The notes beneath the pieces were generated by a model. It saw nothing but the letters and a program-made list of their open reading frames with translations. It was not told where the DNA came from and did not search any database. Positions 21,431 to 33,954 of a DNA stretch of 64,000 bases are shown here, piece after piece; the first letter of the stretch is position 1; each line of letters opens with the position of its first letter. The stretch lies in the NCBI GenBank assembly GCA_027382625.1, contig JAJKFJ010022318.1, forward strand, positions 1-64,000, given 5' to 3'. Position numbers and translations under genes: made by a program. This stretch comes from Tetmemena sp. SeJ-2015 (Eukaryota > Ciliophora > Spirotrichea > Sporadotrichida > Oxytrichidae).

Positions 21431-22332
21431 ATGATGAATGACTTTATTATAATCTTTCTTCTTTATTTATCGAAATATATTATATCCTATTCTTAACGCT
21501 ACTCCTATTGTCAAGATCACATCCTCATCATCATTCATTGAGTATTGAGATAACAATCAAAGAGACTTATCCAATTCATTATAGGCACCTTCCTTGAGAA
21601 CTCACTGGCTAACTTGGATTTGTCAGATGCCACTCTCTTCAGAGTGAGCTTGCTACTGAAGACATTAGAATCACCCGCTGACGACTTGGAGCCCACTCAG
21701 GAAATGGACGAGGACAACATGGCTGAGCAGAACGCCACTTTCTTCCTGTACATCATCAAGGATGTTCTTACTCACTTCGGTTTCCTCCCCTCCACTTCTC
21801 CCCATAGAGAGCTCCAGACTATATACCCATATATCTTATAGATCATATCAATTCTTAGACTTCTTTGTTCAAGTTTGACCTGTTGACAGCTAAATCTCAG
21901 GAGTTCACCAAGGTATTCACCTTTAAAAGCACTCTCTTACAATTTTGATTCTAAGCTCTTAAAGAGAAATTGAGAGTTTTTATTGGCTCAGCTGGAGCAG
22001 TGAAAGATCTGAAATGCATGGGTTAAGTGATGAACTCAGCCCAGCTACCCACTAATACTTCTCTATCATAAAACGAGAGCCAGCCAACACAGCCCACAGC
22101 TAACTAGCGTAAGAAGTAAGCTTAAATCTTTGCTCTAAAGCTTTTAGTGCATTTACTTGCCAGTGACAAAATGAGTGGAAGGGGAGAAGAAAAGAAGATA
22201 GCTCATCATCATGATGGCTGTAGTTGTTGTTGTAGAAGGAACGAGAAGATGATTGAATATTTTATATATTGCTTGCTCTCAATTTGGGGGGGGGCCTTTC
22301 CTCGTCATCCACTTTTTTTCATGGATATATGA
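21431..22332 (+). CDS. Helical protein of unknown function
   Basis: Start MMNDF at 21431; pointer ATTATA removes 132 bp and continues IIGTFLENSLANLDLSDATL, RVSLLLKTLESPADDL, then FFLYIIKDVLTHFGFLPS. Pointers ATATC (offset 14) and ATTC (offset 33) lead on to FKFDLLTAKSQEFTKVFQAL and KEKLRVFIGSAGAVKD. A Q/N/T-rich linker and FALKLLVHLLASDK follow. Helix-rich and leucine-rich, no recognised motif. The frame runs to TGA 22330-22332, but from about 22,175 it enters a 111-bp sequence that is duplicated 800 bp downstream and encodes an odd HHHDGCSCCC stretch, so the genuine C-terminus may be earlier (near 22,170). The start is 15 bp from the start of the divergent propeller gene, leaving no room for separate 5' UTRs. 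Confidence 0.65.
21452..21583. other. IES, pointer ATTATA
   Basis: ATTATA at 21446-21451 and 21578-21583, offset 132 bp, the longest IES I could close here. It joins the first five codons to IIGTFLENS. Confidence 0.82.
21836..21849. other. Candidate 14-bp IES, pointer ATATC
   Basis: ATATC at 21831-21835 and 21845-21849. Only an offset congruent to 2 mod 3 reaches the frame of FKFDLLTAK; this repeat does so. The insert is exceptionally short, so it stays tentative. Confidence 0.5.
21919..21951. other. IES, pointer ATTC
   Basis: ATTC at 21915-21918 and 21948-21951, offset 33 bp; the insert contains an in-frame TGA. Excision joins SQEFTKVF to QALKEKLRVF. Confidence 0.82.
22175..22285 (+). repeat. 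111-bp direct repeat, copy A
   Basis: Matches 22973-23083 over 111 bp with three substitutions by eye. It is followed immediately by a run of eight G (22286-22293), absent at copy B. It lies inside the 3' end of the open frame of the gene at 21431. Confidence 0.92.
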
Positions 22333-23751
22333 AAAATCAGATCTAGCCTAAAAATGCAAAAACACCAATACTTTTATCACTAATTCAAATTAAAATGTAT
22401 CCTACCTATTTTTTATTTTAAAAATTTATAAAATATTTTTAGAAATAGGGATTAAAATTTTATCTTTAAGGCGGCTTTATAGAGAATAACCTTTATTTTT
22501 TTGCAAAAATTATTACAATTTTTGTTTGGTAATCAACAAAGATATTTCATGATTTAAGCCATTTATTAATATAAATTGCTTAAAAATAAGCTTTAATTAA
22601 TTTAAAATAAGCATCTAGTTTACTAATTATAAAATCTTCGAAAGATAGATAAAATAAAAAAGACTTCTTTATTTATCATGTTTATGTAGAAAAAAATGGT
22701 TGCAATAAATATAAATAGATTTAAATATAAATTTTAGATTAACTAGCTTTTAAAAAGAACTTCAAGTAAGAAGAGAATCATATGGCTCTAAAATAAAACA
22801 TAAAAGATATATGAGCTATTTTATTTAAGAAGAAATCTAATAATCATAAAGGTATTGAATTTATTTTAATTAGATAATCTTTCATTCACAATTTAATTTT
22901 TTTCGAAATCTTTTTCCTTCAAGGTTTTCCCAAATCTCTAAAATAAAGATTGAGTAGGATAGGCATATTGAAGTGGAAGGGGAAAAGAAAAGAAGATAGC
23001 TCATCATCATTATAGCTGTAGTTGTTGTTGTAGAAGGAACGAGAAGATGATTGAATATTTTATATATTGCTTGCTCTCAATTTATATACTCCTCACTAAT
23101 AGTGGTTCATAATAATTGACTTAATACACATTACTTCCTCACTTATACAATATAATAAAATGTGAGCATCCTATCTTATCATAGATGATAATAGATTATA
23201 GTGATTGTTATTTTTATTCACTTTTTCCACTCTTCTATCTGTAATACTCTTCTATTTTCATAATGAAGCAAATTATTGAGAGGGGCTGGTCAAATCTAAT
23301 CTCTCTGCCTTCTTTCCACCATATCTTTGATTAATTTCAATTTAATTTCAAATAGATTCTTCACTTTATAAGCACAAAATTATTCTTCTTAAATACAATT
23401 ACTTCTATGGCTTTAAATTTGTAAATTTTAAATGATGCTTATCAATTTAAATCCTGAGAATAAACATTAAGAAATTGAAATCCACACGCTCACTTTATAA
23501 ATTGCGTTTTTCTATAAATTGATTGTATCTTTAAAAACTGATTTGATGATATTGCTAATAGCTTATAAGTTTTACTACTTAGAGTGAGTATAATGTTATC
23601 TTTCATAATAGATTACTCACTGTTAATTCCTCTTAAACTTTTTCGCTTTCTATTTGGCTTAATATTATTATGATAAATCCTAAAAATTTGAGAGTGAGGA
23701 ATCCACCGAGTTAAGAAATAAGTAGTTTAAAAATTAGAGTTTCATTATAAA
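22333..23751. other. AT-rich intergenic DNA with duplicated segment
   Basis: About 1.4 kb, strongly AT-rich and without a credible gene on either strand. The only structure is repeat copy B. Probably germline-limited or UTR sequence. Confidence 0.6.
22973..23083 (+). repeat. 111-bp direct repeat, copy B
   Basis: Second copy of 22175-22285, 798 bp downstream in the same orientation. The three differences from copy A all change an amino acid in the frame read through copy A, so there is no sign of coding constraint. Confidence 0.92.
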
Positions 23752-26700
23752 TTCATACAATTTTATAGAAATGCATCGTTGCGTACCGACTGTTGATTCA
23801 AGGAATCGTTTGTACGAGCGAAGAAATTCGAGTCTCCCATCACAAAGGTAGATGCTGTGTTACCCGCCTGAGAGTAAATACTAGGGGAAATCAGTGGCTG
23901 GAGTTACAGGCTTGGAAGTATAATCACTCCTGCCTTTGAACCTCTGATTCACTTAAGGGTTAACCTAGGCTGTTGCAGATGAGGAGTGGAAGTACAACTC
24001 CTGCTCTCCGTTTATTCCAGAGACCTGCTCTGAGCCATCAATGTTGGCTGAGTTGTCGAATCCTGTGTAATAGATCACCGAACTCATGCTGTCCCGAAAA
24101 GGCTGCTGCCTCTCATTTTAATTTATGATCAAAGAGTAAATTTAAGAAGCATGCAAGTAGTCATTTTTAGGGGGAGGTGAGCTGATTCTGTCGTCATCCA
24201 TGAACTCTCCGTATCTTTGCTCCTCAAAAGCTCTTGGATTACTTTTAAAATAGAACTTAAAGAGCTTTATTTATTCTATAAATGCTTGTTCTGATTACTT
24301 GACTGCTGATAAAAGACAAGAATGCTAAAATGATATTACTCAGATGTGAATGCATTTGTTATAAAAGGCATCGAAGGTTGTATCGAAGTTGCTAGTTAAA
24401 TCATCGAAGCTAGTGACTTGGTAGCTTTAGCCTTCGTTAGTATATCTGTTCGAAGATGGGTACTCATATAGGTTATCATATTATAATCAAAGACTGGATA
24501 AAATTTACATTATAATTAGTTAAGGTCATCAACTTGGACCAGAGAATTTTAGTTAGTGAACTCAAACACCTGTCCATAGTTGGGAGGTGCCTAAGGTTGA
24601 ATTGCACTTTTCTGTGTAACTTAAGTACTCATGATATTTGGAGGATTATTACTGGCTGGCTGTTTCTTACCTGCTCTTTACTTTTTACTTGCAACTAAGT
24701 TAGTTTATAATGAATGTGATAATAAAAGGAAGTTTGGCTTTGGCTTGATGATTTAGTCGAAGTCCTTCTACTCGTAATCTTCAACGAATACACTCGTCCT
24801 CATCACATCCTTCACTACCTTCTAAATATATAATCACACATTAGTTGCTCATTTATTCATAAATTTTGTTCTTGTTTCTCCTAGTAGATGGCGGCATTTT
24901 AGACTTAGTGGGAGTCTGCTGCTGCTGCTCTTTGATGTTTTTGAATAGGAAGAAATCAACCAACTTAGGGAATCTTTTCTTGACGGTTTTAATTATTCCA
25001 CTTACGCAGACTACAGCCATCACAAAGCCATTCAAAATGAAGTTAGCAATACGAAAATAATGAATACTAGAAGAGATTAACTAATATAATGAATCATGCA
25101 TGCATTCAAAATTATTATGATAGCAAGAATGAGGACGATATGCCACCAGCCCATCACGGTTCGCTTAGCGTATTGGATATCTTCAAACGCTTCGTCCTTG
25201 TACCAGAAATCTGAGTAACCCAGGAAAATATAAAATCAATTTAAAGTAGTTACTGCATTTATAAATGTAGAGGATGCCAAGTATGCAAAGCTCGTTGAAG
25301 GTCTCCAGATAGTTGGTAAGTCTATCCTCATAAGGGAACACTTTTACGTAGTATATGATCTGAAAGATCTGCAATTAGATAATCGCCATCACTTGTAGCC
25401 ATCCTCTAAAACCCTATAAACTCATAATAGGGTTATTATAATGTATTATTTCATCCACTGTCATTGAAGAAGACGAGGATAAGAGCCATGATATATCTCC
25501 TCAGCAGAAACATGAACGCGTTGAAAGATTCAACATTAAATTTTAACTGTTCTTAATTGAAAGTGGCTTCGCTCTTTTTGAGATTGTAAATGTCATAGAG
25601 CGAACCGAATTGCTTAATGACTTTAGGCATGGCGAGTAGTTCTTGATATTTATGCAAGAAGTAGAGCACAAAGAGTGGCATCAGAGACATCCCTGCGAAC
25701 ATGAAGATAGAAAGCACTAGGCCTTGGGTCTCAGACTTACTCAATCCATCAAAGCTCGTAGACTAAACACAACAAAATGAACTCTGCGACTCATGGAAAG
25801 TCAACTTACATATTAAAAGTTAAGGGCAGAGCAAATAGTGAATTCCAAGAAGGATTCGAGAATGAATCTCAAGAAGAAGTTGTAGGCGAAGGTGTTGTAG
25901 AACTTCAAATATAAGCTCTAGATTCTAAACAAAAAAAATAAGAAAAAGATACAAGAAGAAAGAAGGAAGGAGAGAATTTTTTAGGCGCATTACACTTTTC
26001 CAGGATAAGTTTTTGAAACAGGTTTAGTATCACTAGCAATTAAGAAGATAACTTATTTAGAATACAATAGATTAATTATTATAGCAAGAATAAGAGGAGA
26101 ATCTTAAAGCCGAGGATGAATACGAGTGTACCCATATTCATGATTGGATTGTAGGAGCCGTAGCCCTGCTGTTGAAACTAATCTGTGTATGGCTCATCTT
26201 CGAAGTCGTCGAAGCCTATCAATAAAACATTTACACAAGAGCGAAAGATATTTAAAAGTGCTGATTGATATAAAAATCAGCCAGTAGAAGAACTAGTCTA
26301 CGTCAAACAAGTTGAAGGAAGCGATATTCATCAATCCTTCATTGAACGACAACACATTTGCTTCATTGAAAATACATATATTTGAATTTGCTGGTCCGTT
26401 TAGTCCAATGAGAGGAAGATGGAAGATAATTTGGAAGGAGTTTATGAGGCCCCACAAAAACTGCAAACCCACCGACCTATTCATAAAATGCTTATGTTAA
26501 CAGTTAAAGTGATTTGTATTCACTAGATCATACACAGATATTTAACTTACATGATGAGGTAAAGTAAGTAGTTGCTTGAACCCAGGCTAGCAAAGGAAAT
26601 TGAAGTGAAGCTGTCCAACGTTGCCAAATTTAGTAAAACTTCTTCTTTCTGATACTTTCTTTATTTTTAAGCCAATAGTTCCACTTGATCTAAACAGCTT

Positions 26701-29700
26701 AGTACAATCTTAGATGGGCACTTACTATCTTGAACTTGAGGAGGGATGGACTTTGTGAGCTTGGTGCCATCCTTGATTTATTCTCCAGTATCTTAAGCCT
26801 TGAAAAGCGATCCCTAGTTCACTGTGATCTCAAGTTTGTCTTGTAAATTAATTATTCAGTCTACTAAAAACTCTCCAAACAAAATTAAAAAAAAGTTTAC
26901 CTGTTTAGTGATGAATCAAAATATCTACTATAGCTTACTTAGCGCCTAGAAACTTTGTCTGAATTCGGGAATTTGAGTTGAATTTGAACCTTCCTCTTAG
27001 TCTGCTTAATGAAATGATAGTCCAGGTCCTCTTAATTTAATTCAGACAAAAATCTAATGAATTCAATATGCGATTTGATGTGTCTGAAATAAGCCACTTG
27101 AAAGTTATCGGGGGCTGTTTCTGACTTTTTCCTTCTAAATTTCTGAGAAGACTGTTGCTTTCAAACCAATTCTGATCTCTACAATTGATTATGATATTGA
27201 TGATGATGGTTATAGGAGGATGTATATCTTACATAGGTCTGATATTTTTGTTGAAGTTAAGGGTGAGTACTCCCCTAAAGTCTATTTTGTTTCCTTAAGA
27301 ACTTTTTAAAAAAACTAAATTTGATTTACTTATTTGTCTATCTGTTAGTGTGGAATTAGAACCTTGGCTTCCATTATTTGATCCCTCTGGCTCTGTCACA
27401 TTGACTATCATCACATAGGCAGACCTATACCGTCTTAGAATGAAGTAGCTGTCTAGTCTGGTTTGAACCACAAAGAGTTGCTGTTCATAAACTCCCACAT
27501 CAAATAACGAAGGCCTGAAGGTCAAAGTCAAGTTACTCTGTAGTTGCACCTTAGAATAGGATTCGGTGAAGTAGATAGTCTTGTTGAAGGTTATATTAGA
27601 ATAGGTAGTAAAGTTGCCAGTCTGTCTAGAGTCTGAAAGTCATAGTAGTAGTTGTCCCCTTGGATTTCTATAAAGAAAATTGTCATTGGGCTATAGAGAT
27701 TAAGATATACCTAGCGGGTGTTCAAGCTCAAAAGAGAAAGTTGAATTCTAATTATAGAGAGATGCATTTTAAGAAAAATAAATGACTTGGCCGGGAAGGT
27801 GAGATAGACTCGATTTCTGTATTGAGGGATGAAAGGAGGCGAGTCAAAACGGGGAAAAGAATCAAAGTACACTATGATAGAATAAATTTAAAGATAAATG
27901 CTGAATAAACGAAAAGTATATTTACTTAAATTTCTTCTAAAAAAACCTTTAGAAAAATTTTTTTTTTAAAAAAGATTTTCTTCATCCAAATTTTGAAAGT
28001 AAATTCTTATGATTGTCTAGACAAGGGGATCTAGTGCGCTGCCAGTGCCAGATGCGAGATAGTAATTAGCGAAGCTGATTTAAATCTTGTAGCCTACCGA
28101 AGATAGAGAAAAGGAATCAGTGTAGATGGAAAGAGTACCAGAATTTACATCGACTTGTATCCAATTGGGAAATACTCCAGTCGCCAAAAGAGAGGATCAT
28201 ATAAAAAATTTGATCTGATTAACATTTTAGAAGGAGGTTTCTGGAAAAGATGAAGCTAGGAATTGAAGATCTCTTCTACCTTGAGTATCAGGATTGACGG
28301 TGACTTGGCCATCGTAGGTCTAATCAGCATAGTAAAGTCGCTTGCTCTCATCAAACCTGGACGTGTAAAGATCTCTCGAATTTTCCAGATCTGTCACTTT
28401 ATCAAATATATTATGAAATGAGTGACTTTAAAAATTATTCCTCACTTTGGTGACTAAGTAGTCCCCACACTTGAAAAGGTTGAAATAACCCGAATACTCT
28501 GGGTTAGGAAATTCGAAACTGGAAATTCGACTACCCCTTAATTCGGTGCGATTCTATAGGTTACTGGCTCAGTGCTAAGCTAATAAGCTAGTGGGTCCTC
28601 ACAGTCTGGAAATTAACTGGCCTTTACCTTTACTGTAAATTTAATTATGATTCTCATAAATATCCTTAATTGATTCTGTAAACTCCTTTGGATTGAGAAT
28701 AAGCTACTCATTTCCTTCTAAATAAGGGACAAAGTGCAAAGTTTGAGTTGTCTTCCAGGGGAACAAAGTCTACGAAGGAGTGAAGGTAAACTTCATCATT
28801 GTATCTGTAATCTTATTAGTTGTTTCGACACCCATGTACTCAAAATTGAAGCTGTATATTGATAAAACTAATTTAGCAAATATTTGGGGAGAAAGAATAA
28901 ATTTAATAAGGTGCAATAATTTGACACGTAAAGTTTTCGATGCCAAAGTACAAGAAGGGTTTGTTCCGATAGTAAATACTCCCATTTCAAAACTGCATTA
29001 AAGAGATGATATGAAGGAATAATTTTAATATAGGTGCATTCTTTTCCCATGGTGCATAAATTATAAGAGAGATAAATATTTAAAAAGCATCTGACAATAT
29101 CGGAATTATCACCTGTCACTGAAAGAGTTATCTGTTAGTTTTATGGCTAATCCTAATATCCACATAGCCTATTTATGCTATAATTCACAATTTATAAATC
29201 CTTGACATTATATTTGAGTTCTGTAGGTCTACTAGTCGCTTTGAAGTTTGTGAGATTGAAACATCATTCTTGGCTACAGCTGAAGCAGGAGGGTAATCAA
29301 AAGGAGGATCAATTGGTACAGTCCCTGTGTAAAAAGGGAAATGCGCAGCGAAGGGCAACTCTATTTTCCCCCTTTCATTCTCAAATAGACATCCCTGACT
29401 GTCCAGCAATGATCTTCAAAATTTTACAGCACACACGTATACACTCTCTGTTTTCATGAAAGTTTTATCTTGCATTTAATTAGAACAGGGAAAGTCTGCT
29501 CTAATAGAATATGCCGTTTTGTTACTAAACCAAACGATGAAAGAGAGCATAGCTTCCAAAGTTCAGAACTCTCTACAGCGAAGATGACTTGTATATTAGA
29601 TTTCTCAAGCTGTACATTTCAAGGATGAGAGAGGAGGCACTCAAATCAATCTTGCTTATAAACTCGTTACTGGAGCCATCAGATATCGCTCCCATGATAA

Positions 29701-31627
29701 ATTTACAATCAAATGCTTGATTTAATTCTTCATTCCCTGGTAAGTTAGATAGAGGTAAGAACTTGAAGAATCGTAAGAAATATCTTTGGCTGAGAACTGA
29801 GTGAACTTGGGCTAATCAGTTGTCACATTGAAGAAATAGGAGTCCCACGAACTATCTGCAGTGTCCAGAGCGAAATATCCAAAGCGATAGTAGGTTCCTC
29901 CGCTCACTGTGAGTGAAGTATCTGCCATCAAGCCATATATAGTTTAGCTCGACTCATCGTAATCCATCGCTGCCACCTCCATTCCTAAATAATAAGTGAA
30001 GAAGAAAGTTCTTAAATTTAAATCCTTTCTAAGTGTAGGTGCTAGTTGGCATGCTTGAAGAGTAGATAGAGCTTGATCCCGATGATAGTTATCTCATTCT
30101 TATTGAAGGACAGGCAATAATAAACATTATCATCATTATATTGTTAAATTTTAAAAGCTACTGTGAGAGGGTCCACACAAGGATTGACTGAATAATCGTA
30201 GCACCAAGTGTAGACTGTATACCAGTAGCAGTTCCAAAAATTTGAGGTACCGAAAGTTACAATATCTAATCAACAAGATAGAAATAAATTAAGTGTAGGA
30301 GGAGCAGCAGCCTCTGTAGTTGGGTCTAACTTCGTTGCAATATGAGTTTGAATAGTCACTTAAGTCCGGACAAACCAATCCTCATTTAAATATTTCGTCT
30401 ATTTATACAGCTAAGGATACTTGATGCAAGGAGCGCCAGAACCACTTATGCAATCCCCAAGGCCCGATCCTCCTCCTCCTCCACCGCCAGTGCCACCACC
30501 CCCAGTGCCACCACCGCCAGTGCCACCACCACCACCACCGCCGCCGCCACCAGTGCTACCCCCTCCTCCTCCGCTTGAGCTCTACTTAACTTCAAAATAG
30601 AACGAATCCTGAATCCAAACCTTACTCATTTGCTTGGTTGCAACATTGAGAGCACTTACCATCAACAGTGTTTGAGCATTGGAATTTGTAATGAGTGAGC
30701 AGACATAAATATCGGTTGAGCTTACAGCAGTAGCTTGAAATTTAATTGTATCCGTGTTTGCATTGGTTAGCTTTATAAACCTATGAGAAGTTTGAGTCAA
30801 TGCACTACTCTTCAAAGTTGCAGACAATCCACAAAAATGTGGTTGCACATTCGATAATAAATACAGTCATTAATGGTAGGTGCGAGTAGATGGGTCCATT
30901 CAGTTTATTTAGGCTCATAAATAGATAGTCTGCTGTTAAAAGTAATGATTGTATGTTCACTTTAATTTTAGAGATGTTATCAGAGCAGAATAGCCATAAG
31001 AGCTGGATGAATAGGGCAACTTAATAATCTTCATTATGTGGGAAGAGTATTAAATAATTTATAAACGTGGTAGAATCAAGCTTTTTAGACCATTGAATAG
31101 ACGCCTTATAAAGGTCAATTTTAGTTAGGACACTTAATGAGCTAAGCACTATAAGATACTGAGAGTACTTAGTGGAGGATCCTCCCATGGGGACTGCTTA
31201 ATTATCAGAGTTGTAGAGTAGGGTCAAGATATGAGGAGATGAGTAACTCATAGTCAGTTAGATGTGATACTTTGCGTTGGCTTCCACTTCTACGTCATCC
31301 ATAAGAGTTGACCGGTAGGAACTAGTGACTCCTGGATATTTCACATACTAGATTAATTCGAACATTTTCTAGTCATTAGTATTTATACTTAATGAGAGTG
31401 TTGAGCAGATCCACTCCGTCTAATTATTGAAGTGAGACTGCCACCTCATTCAGGTTGAAATCAGCTGAGGTGATGTTGAAGTCTTGGCTTAGCGCATCTC
31501 CTAGGATGATGTTAATGTCGTATAAGTTAGGTTGAGCTGTGTCTATATCTGCGTAGCATGACGTTGCTGTCATCATAACTGCTCTCAGTTGTAAGATATT
31601 TAACAAAATTACCCACTTTACGACCAA
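23752..31627 (-). CDS. Giant secreted/multi-pass surface membrane protein
   Basis: About 2,300 aa after IES removal. The N-terminus near 31,627 is a signal-peptide-like segment (VVKWVILLNILQL...TATSCYA) without an ATG in its frame, so a short 5' MDS is missing. Then a long extracellular region of beta-strand-like sequence with N-x-S/T sites (SNLTLTFRPSLFDVGVY; AYVMIVNVTEPEG), the style of cadherin-like/Ig-like repeats in ciliate surface proteins, interrupted near 30,500 by a pure Gly linker. From about 26,480 the C-terminal third has the membrane core: FLWGLINSFQIIFHLPLIGL, NEGLMNIASFNLFD, NMGTLVFILGFKILLLFLL, LVLSIFMFAGMSLMPLFVLY and NGFVMAVVCVSGIIKTV. A cytoplasmic Q/N/S-rich tail ends at TGA 23752-23754. 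Core order matches large ciliate surface proteins annotated as cadherin-like or Ig-like. Near 23,885 the tail changes frame by one nucleotide without a visible pointer. Confidence 0.75.
30466..30560. repeat. GC-rich tandem repeat encoding a glycine linker
   Basis: Imperfect repeats of a roughly 15-bp unit (CCACCACCGCCAGTG) in a locally GC-rich patch. On the minus strand it reads as Gly runs broken by Thr or Ser (GGGGTGGGG), between the first and second extracellular parts of the surface protein. It is likely length-variable by slippage. Confidence 0.85.
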
Positions 31628-32380
31628 GCTAATTTTAAAATTTTAACTTTAAAATGCTTCAGAGAAAATATTTTTTATAGTTTTTTAAATAAGGTTACTT
31701 GAAAATTAATGTAAATTATTTGTTTTAAGCTAAAAGAAATAGATAAGTAAGCAAATAAATTAATCCCCAACAAGAGATAAACATTTTTGTCATGAAATTA
31801 ATCAAAGTTAAATCTTACTTTTTAAAGCAAAGACCTAAAAGCTTTAAAATAAGATGTAAAATTAAAAGTATAAGAAAATTTTTAAAAATAAAATTGCATA
31901 GAAAAATATTTATCTATATAAGTTTTAAATATAAAGTGTATCATTTTAAACTTATTCTTTCTTTCTATAATTTAGAAAGTAAAGAAATGTAAAATGAATG
32001 CTTCAATATGTTCTTAAATAAACTAAAATTATTTAGTAGATAATTAACACTCAATTAATTTTTAGAAGAAGGAGTATTTATTTCGTTATTGTTTTAAATC
32101 CAAAGATTAAAATTATTTTTGCCTAAATACTTAGTTGATGCACTTTGTGATTATTAAAAAGAAGTTTGAGGTTCTCAGAGGTGATATTGTTGGTGTGACT
32201 CCTCCTCCCATATAAATCTGTGTGGATCGGTTTATAATTGCATAATTTTAAATTATTAATAATCCTTATTAGAAATATCCTAATTTATTCTCTAACTATA
32301 GTTTAGTATTTAATAAAATCACAATGATTATTGATTACGATTAAAAATTAGTGATTGCTTGTAGCATAGTTGCAGTTTAA
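31628..32380. other. AT-rich intergenic DNA
   Basis: No gene recognised. A long plus-strand Lys/Ile/Phe-rich frame at 31,792-31,992 looks like chance open AT-rich DNA. The missing 5' MDS of the surface protein could lie here but I could not identify it. Confidence 0.5.
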
Positions 32381-32614
32381 ATGAGTCAAGCTACTGCTCC
32401 TCCTCCTCTTCCTCTATCTTTAGCTTGTTCAATAACCAATCATAATTTAAAATTTGATTCTTCTATTTCTTAGTAATTGTTTCGTAGCAAGATATGGCGT
32501 AAATTCACAACTGAATTGCATTGGTAAACTTTTAGCTAGAGTCTTTTATTTCTTTGTACTGACAACTCCAACTAAAAATTGAAAAGGTCAAAAAAACTTG
32601 AAATTTTGGACTGA
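32381..32614 (+). CDS. Putative 77-aa protein
   Basis: Open from ATG 32381 to TGA 32612-32614 under the Gln code. N-terminus MSQATAPPPLPLSLA, then SQQLFRSKIWRKFTTELHW, then a Lys-rich end. Pro-rich start and Trp/Lys/Arg content differ from the surrounding AT-rich DNA. No homologue recognised; a chance frame or one fragment of a larger gene is possible. Confidence 0.35.
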
Positions 32615-33954
32615 GTCTAATGGTGTAATTAATTATTTAAACATGAGACAATTTAACTGCCTCATATTATAACAATTATATTTAATTAATAAGTTAGAAT
32701 ATGATATTCCAATTATTGGCTTCTATATTATGGCTTAGACTTCCTATACAGACAATGATTAAGTCCTGCTTGATTATTAAAAATATTCATTGCTTTTAAT
32801 TCATAACTATATTTATAATTAAGTTAAATAGTCTAAGATAAGTTTCTCAAAATTATATTTATGCTGAATTCAATGAAAGAGAGAGAGGTGAGAAAGTTGT
32901 GAGGGAGGAAAAGATATCCTCTATGTATGTAAATTTTAGGATGCGACACTACTCATTTTCTATTTCTAAAAATAAGATTCCTTGCTAATAAATGGAATTC
33001 TAAAATCTTATTCTCATTATAATTTTAAAGTTAACAATATCTTTTTTTGATAAATCTATAACCATAACTATTAATAAATTATATACAAATCTACTTTCCT
33101 TCATTAAACTAAATACCCCTTTCCATATAATTTTCTTTAATATGATAAGTCCCTAATTAAAAAATAGCCAATATTTTTATCTTCTTTAGCATCTCCTTAC
33201 AAATAAATTAATCTTTCTCATCTCTCTATGAGATAGACAAATTTCACCAAAGAGAATTTCAACTACAAATAAAATAAAACATAATAAATTGAAAGAGCCT
33301 TTATTTATAGAACATATTTCTGTTTTGAAATGATATGCAGTAGTTAATCTCTCCAGATTATAATTCTAATGGACTCTTACCTTCTTAAATTTAGTGTTAA
33401 TATAAAAGAGATTAATAAAAAAGCTGAAGAGAATGCATTTGGATTTTAATTATAACAACCCAATTATAAATAATAGAAAACTGCACAACATGAAAATGCT
33501 TGAGTGTTTATAAAAGAATAATAATATATACATATAGTTCATTATATTTTGAGAACGGAAAAATACTCGAGCTCAGGTAAAATAAATAGACTCCATTTGG
33601 TCAAAAAACATTCTTGGTAATCTCATATTACTTTTTAAAGTAAAGCTATCACTTATAAATTTCATGGTGGGTTCTTTCAGTCATTTAAATTTCAAACTGT
33701 GAAAGTTGCAGTGGAACTTTTTAATTAAAAAAGGAAGACACATTTAATTATATTAAACTTGGCAATATAGTCAAATGTCTAATGGGATTCTATAATGCTT
33801 ACAGTGCAACATATTTAAAGGCTTTTTTAAAAAAACTTTTTGAACATCGGATAATATGTGGAAAGTATATAACTACAGAACAACATCTCATTAACTAATC
33901 TAATAAACGATATATATATATTCATTTTAATTTTATCTTTTTAATCAAGGCTCA
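32615..33954. other. AT-rich intergenic DNA
   Basis: Nothing supported. Long plus-strand open frames (for example 32,870-33,230) are Ile/Leu/Phe/Asn-rich with no motif; with TGA as the only stop such frames are expected by chance. Confidence 0.5.

Noticed and set aside
31792..31992. Plus-strand Lys/Ile/Phe-rich ORF
   Set aside because: Pure AT-rich composition, no motif, no GC rise; expected by chance.
32870..33240. Plus-strand open frame of more than 100 codons under the Gln code
   Set aside because: With TGA as the only stop, frames of this length arise by chance in AT-rich DNA; amino-acid content is Ile/Leu/Asn/Phe without structure.
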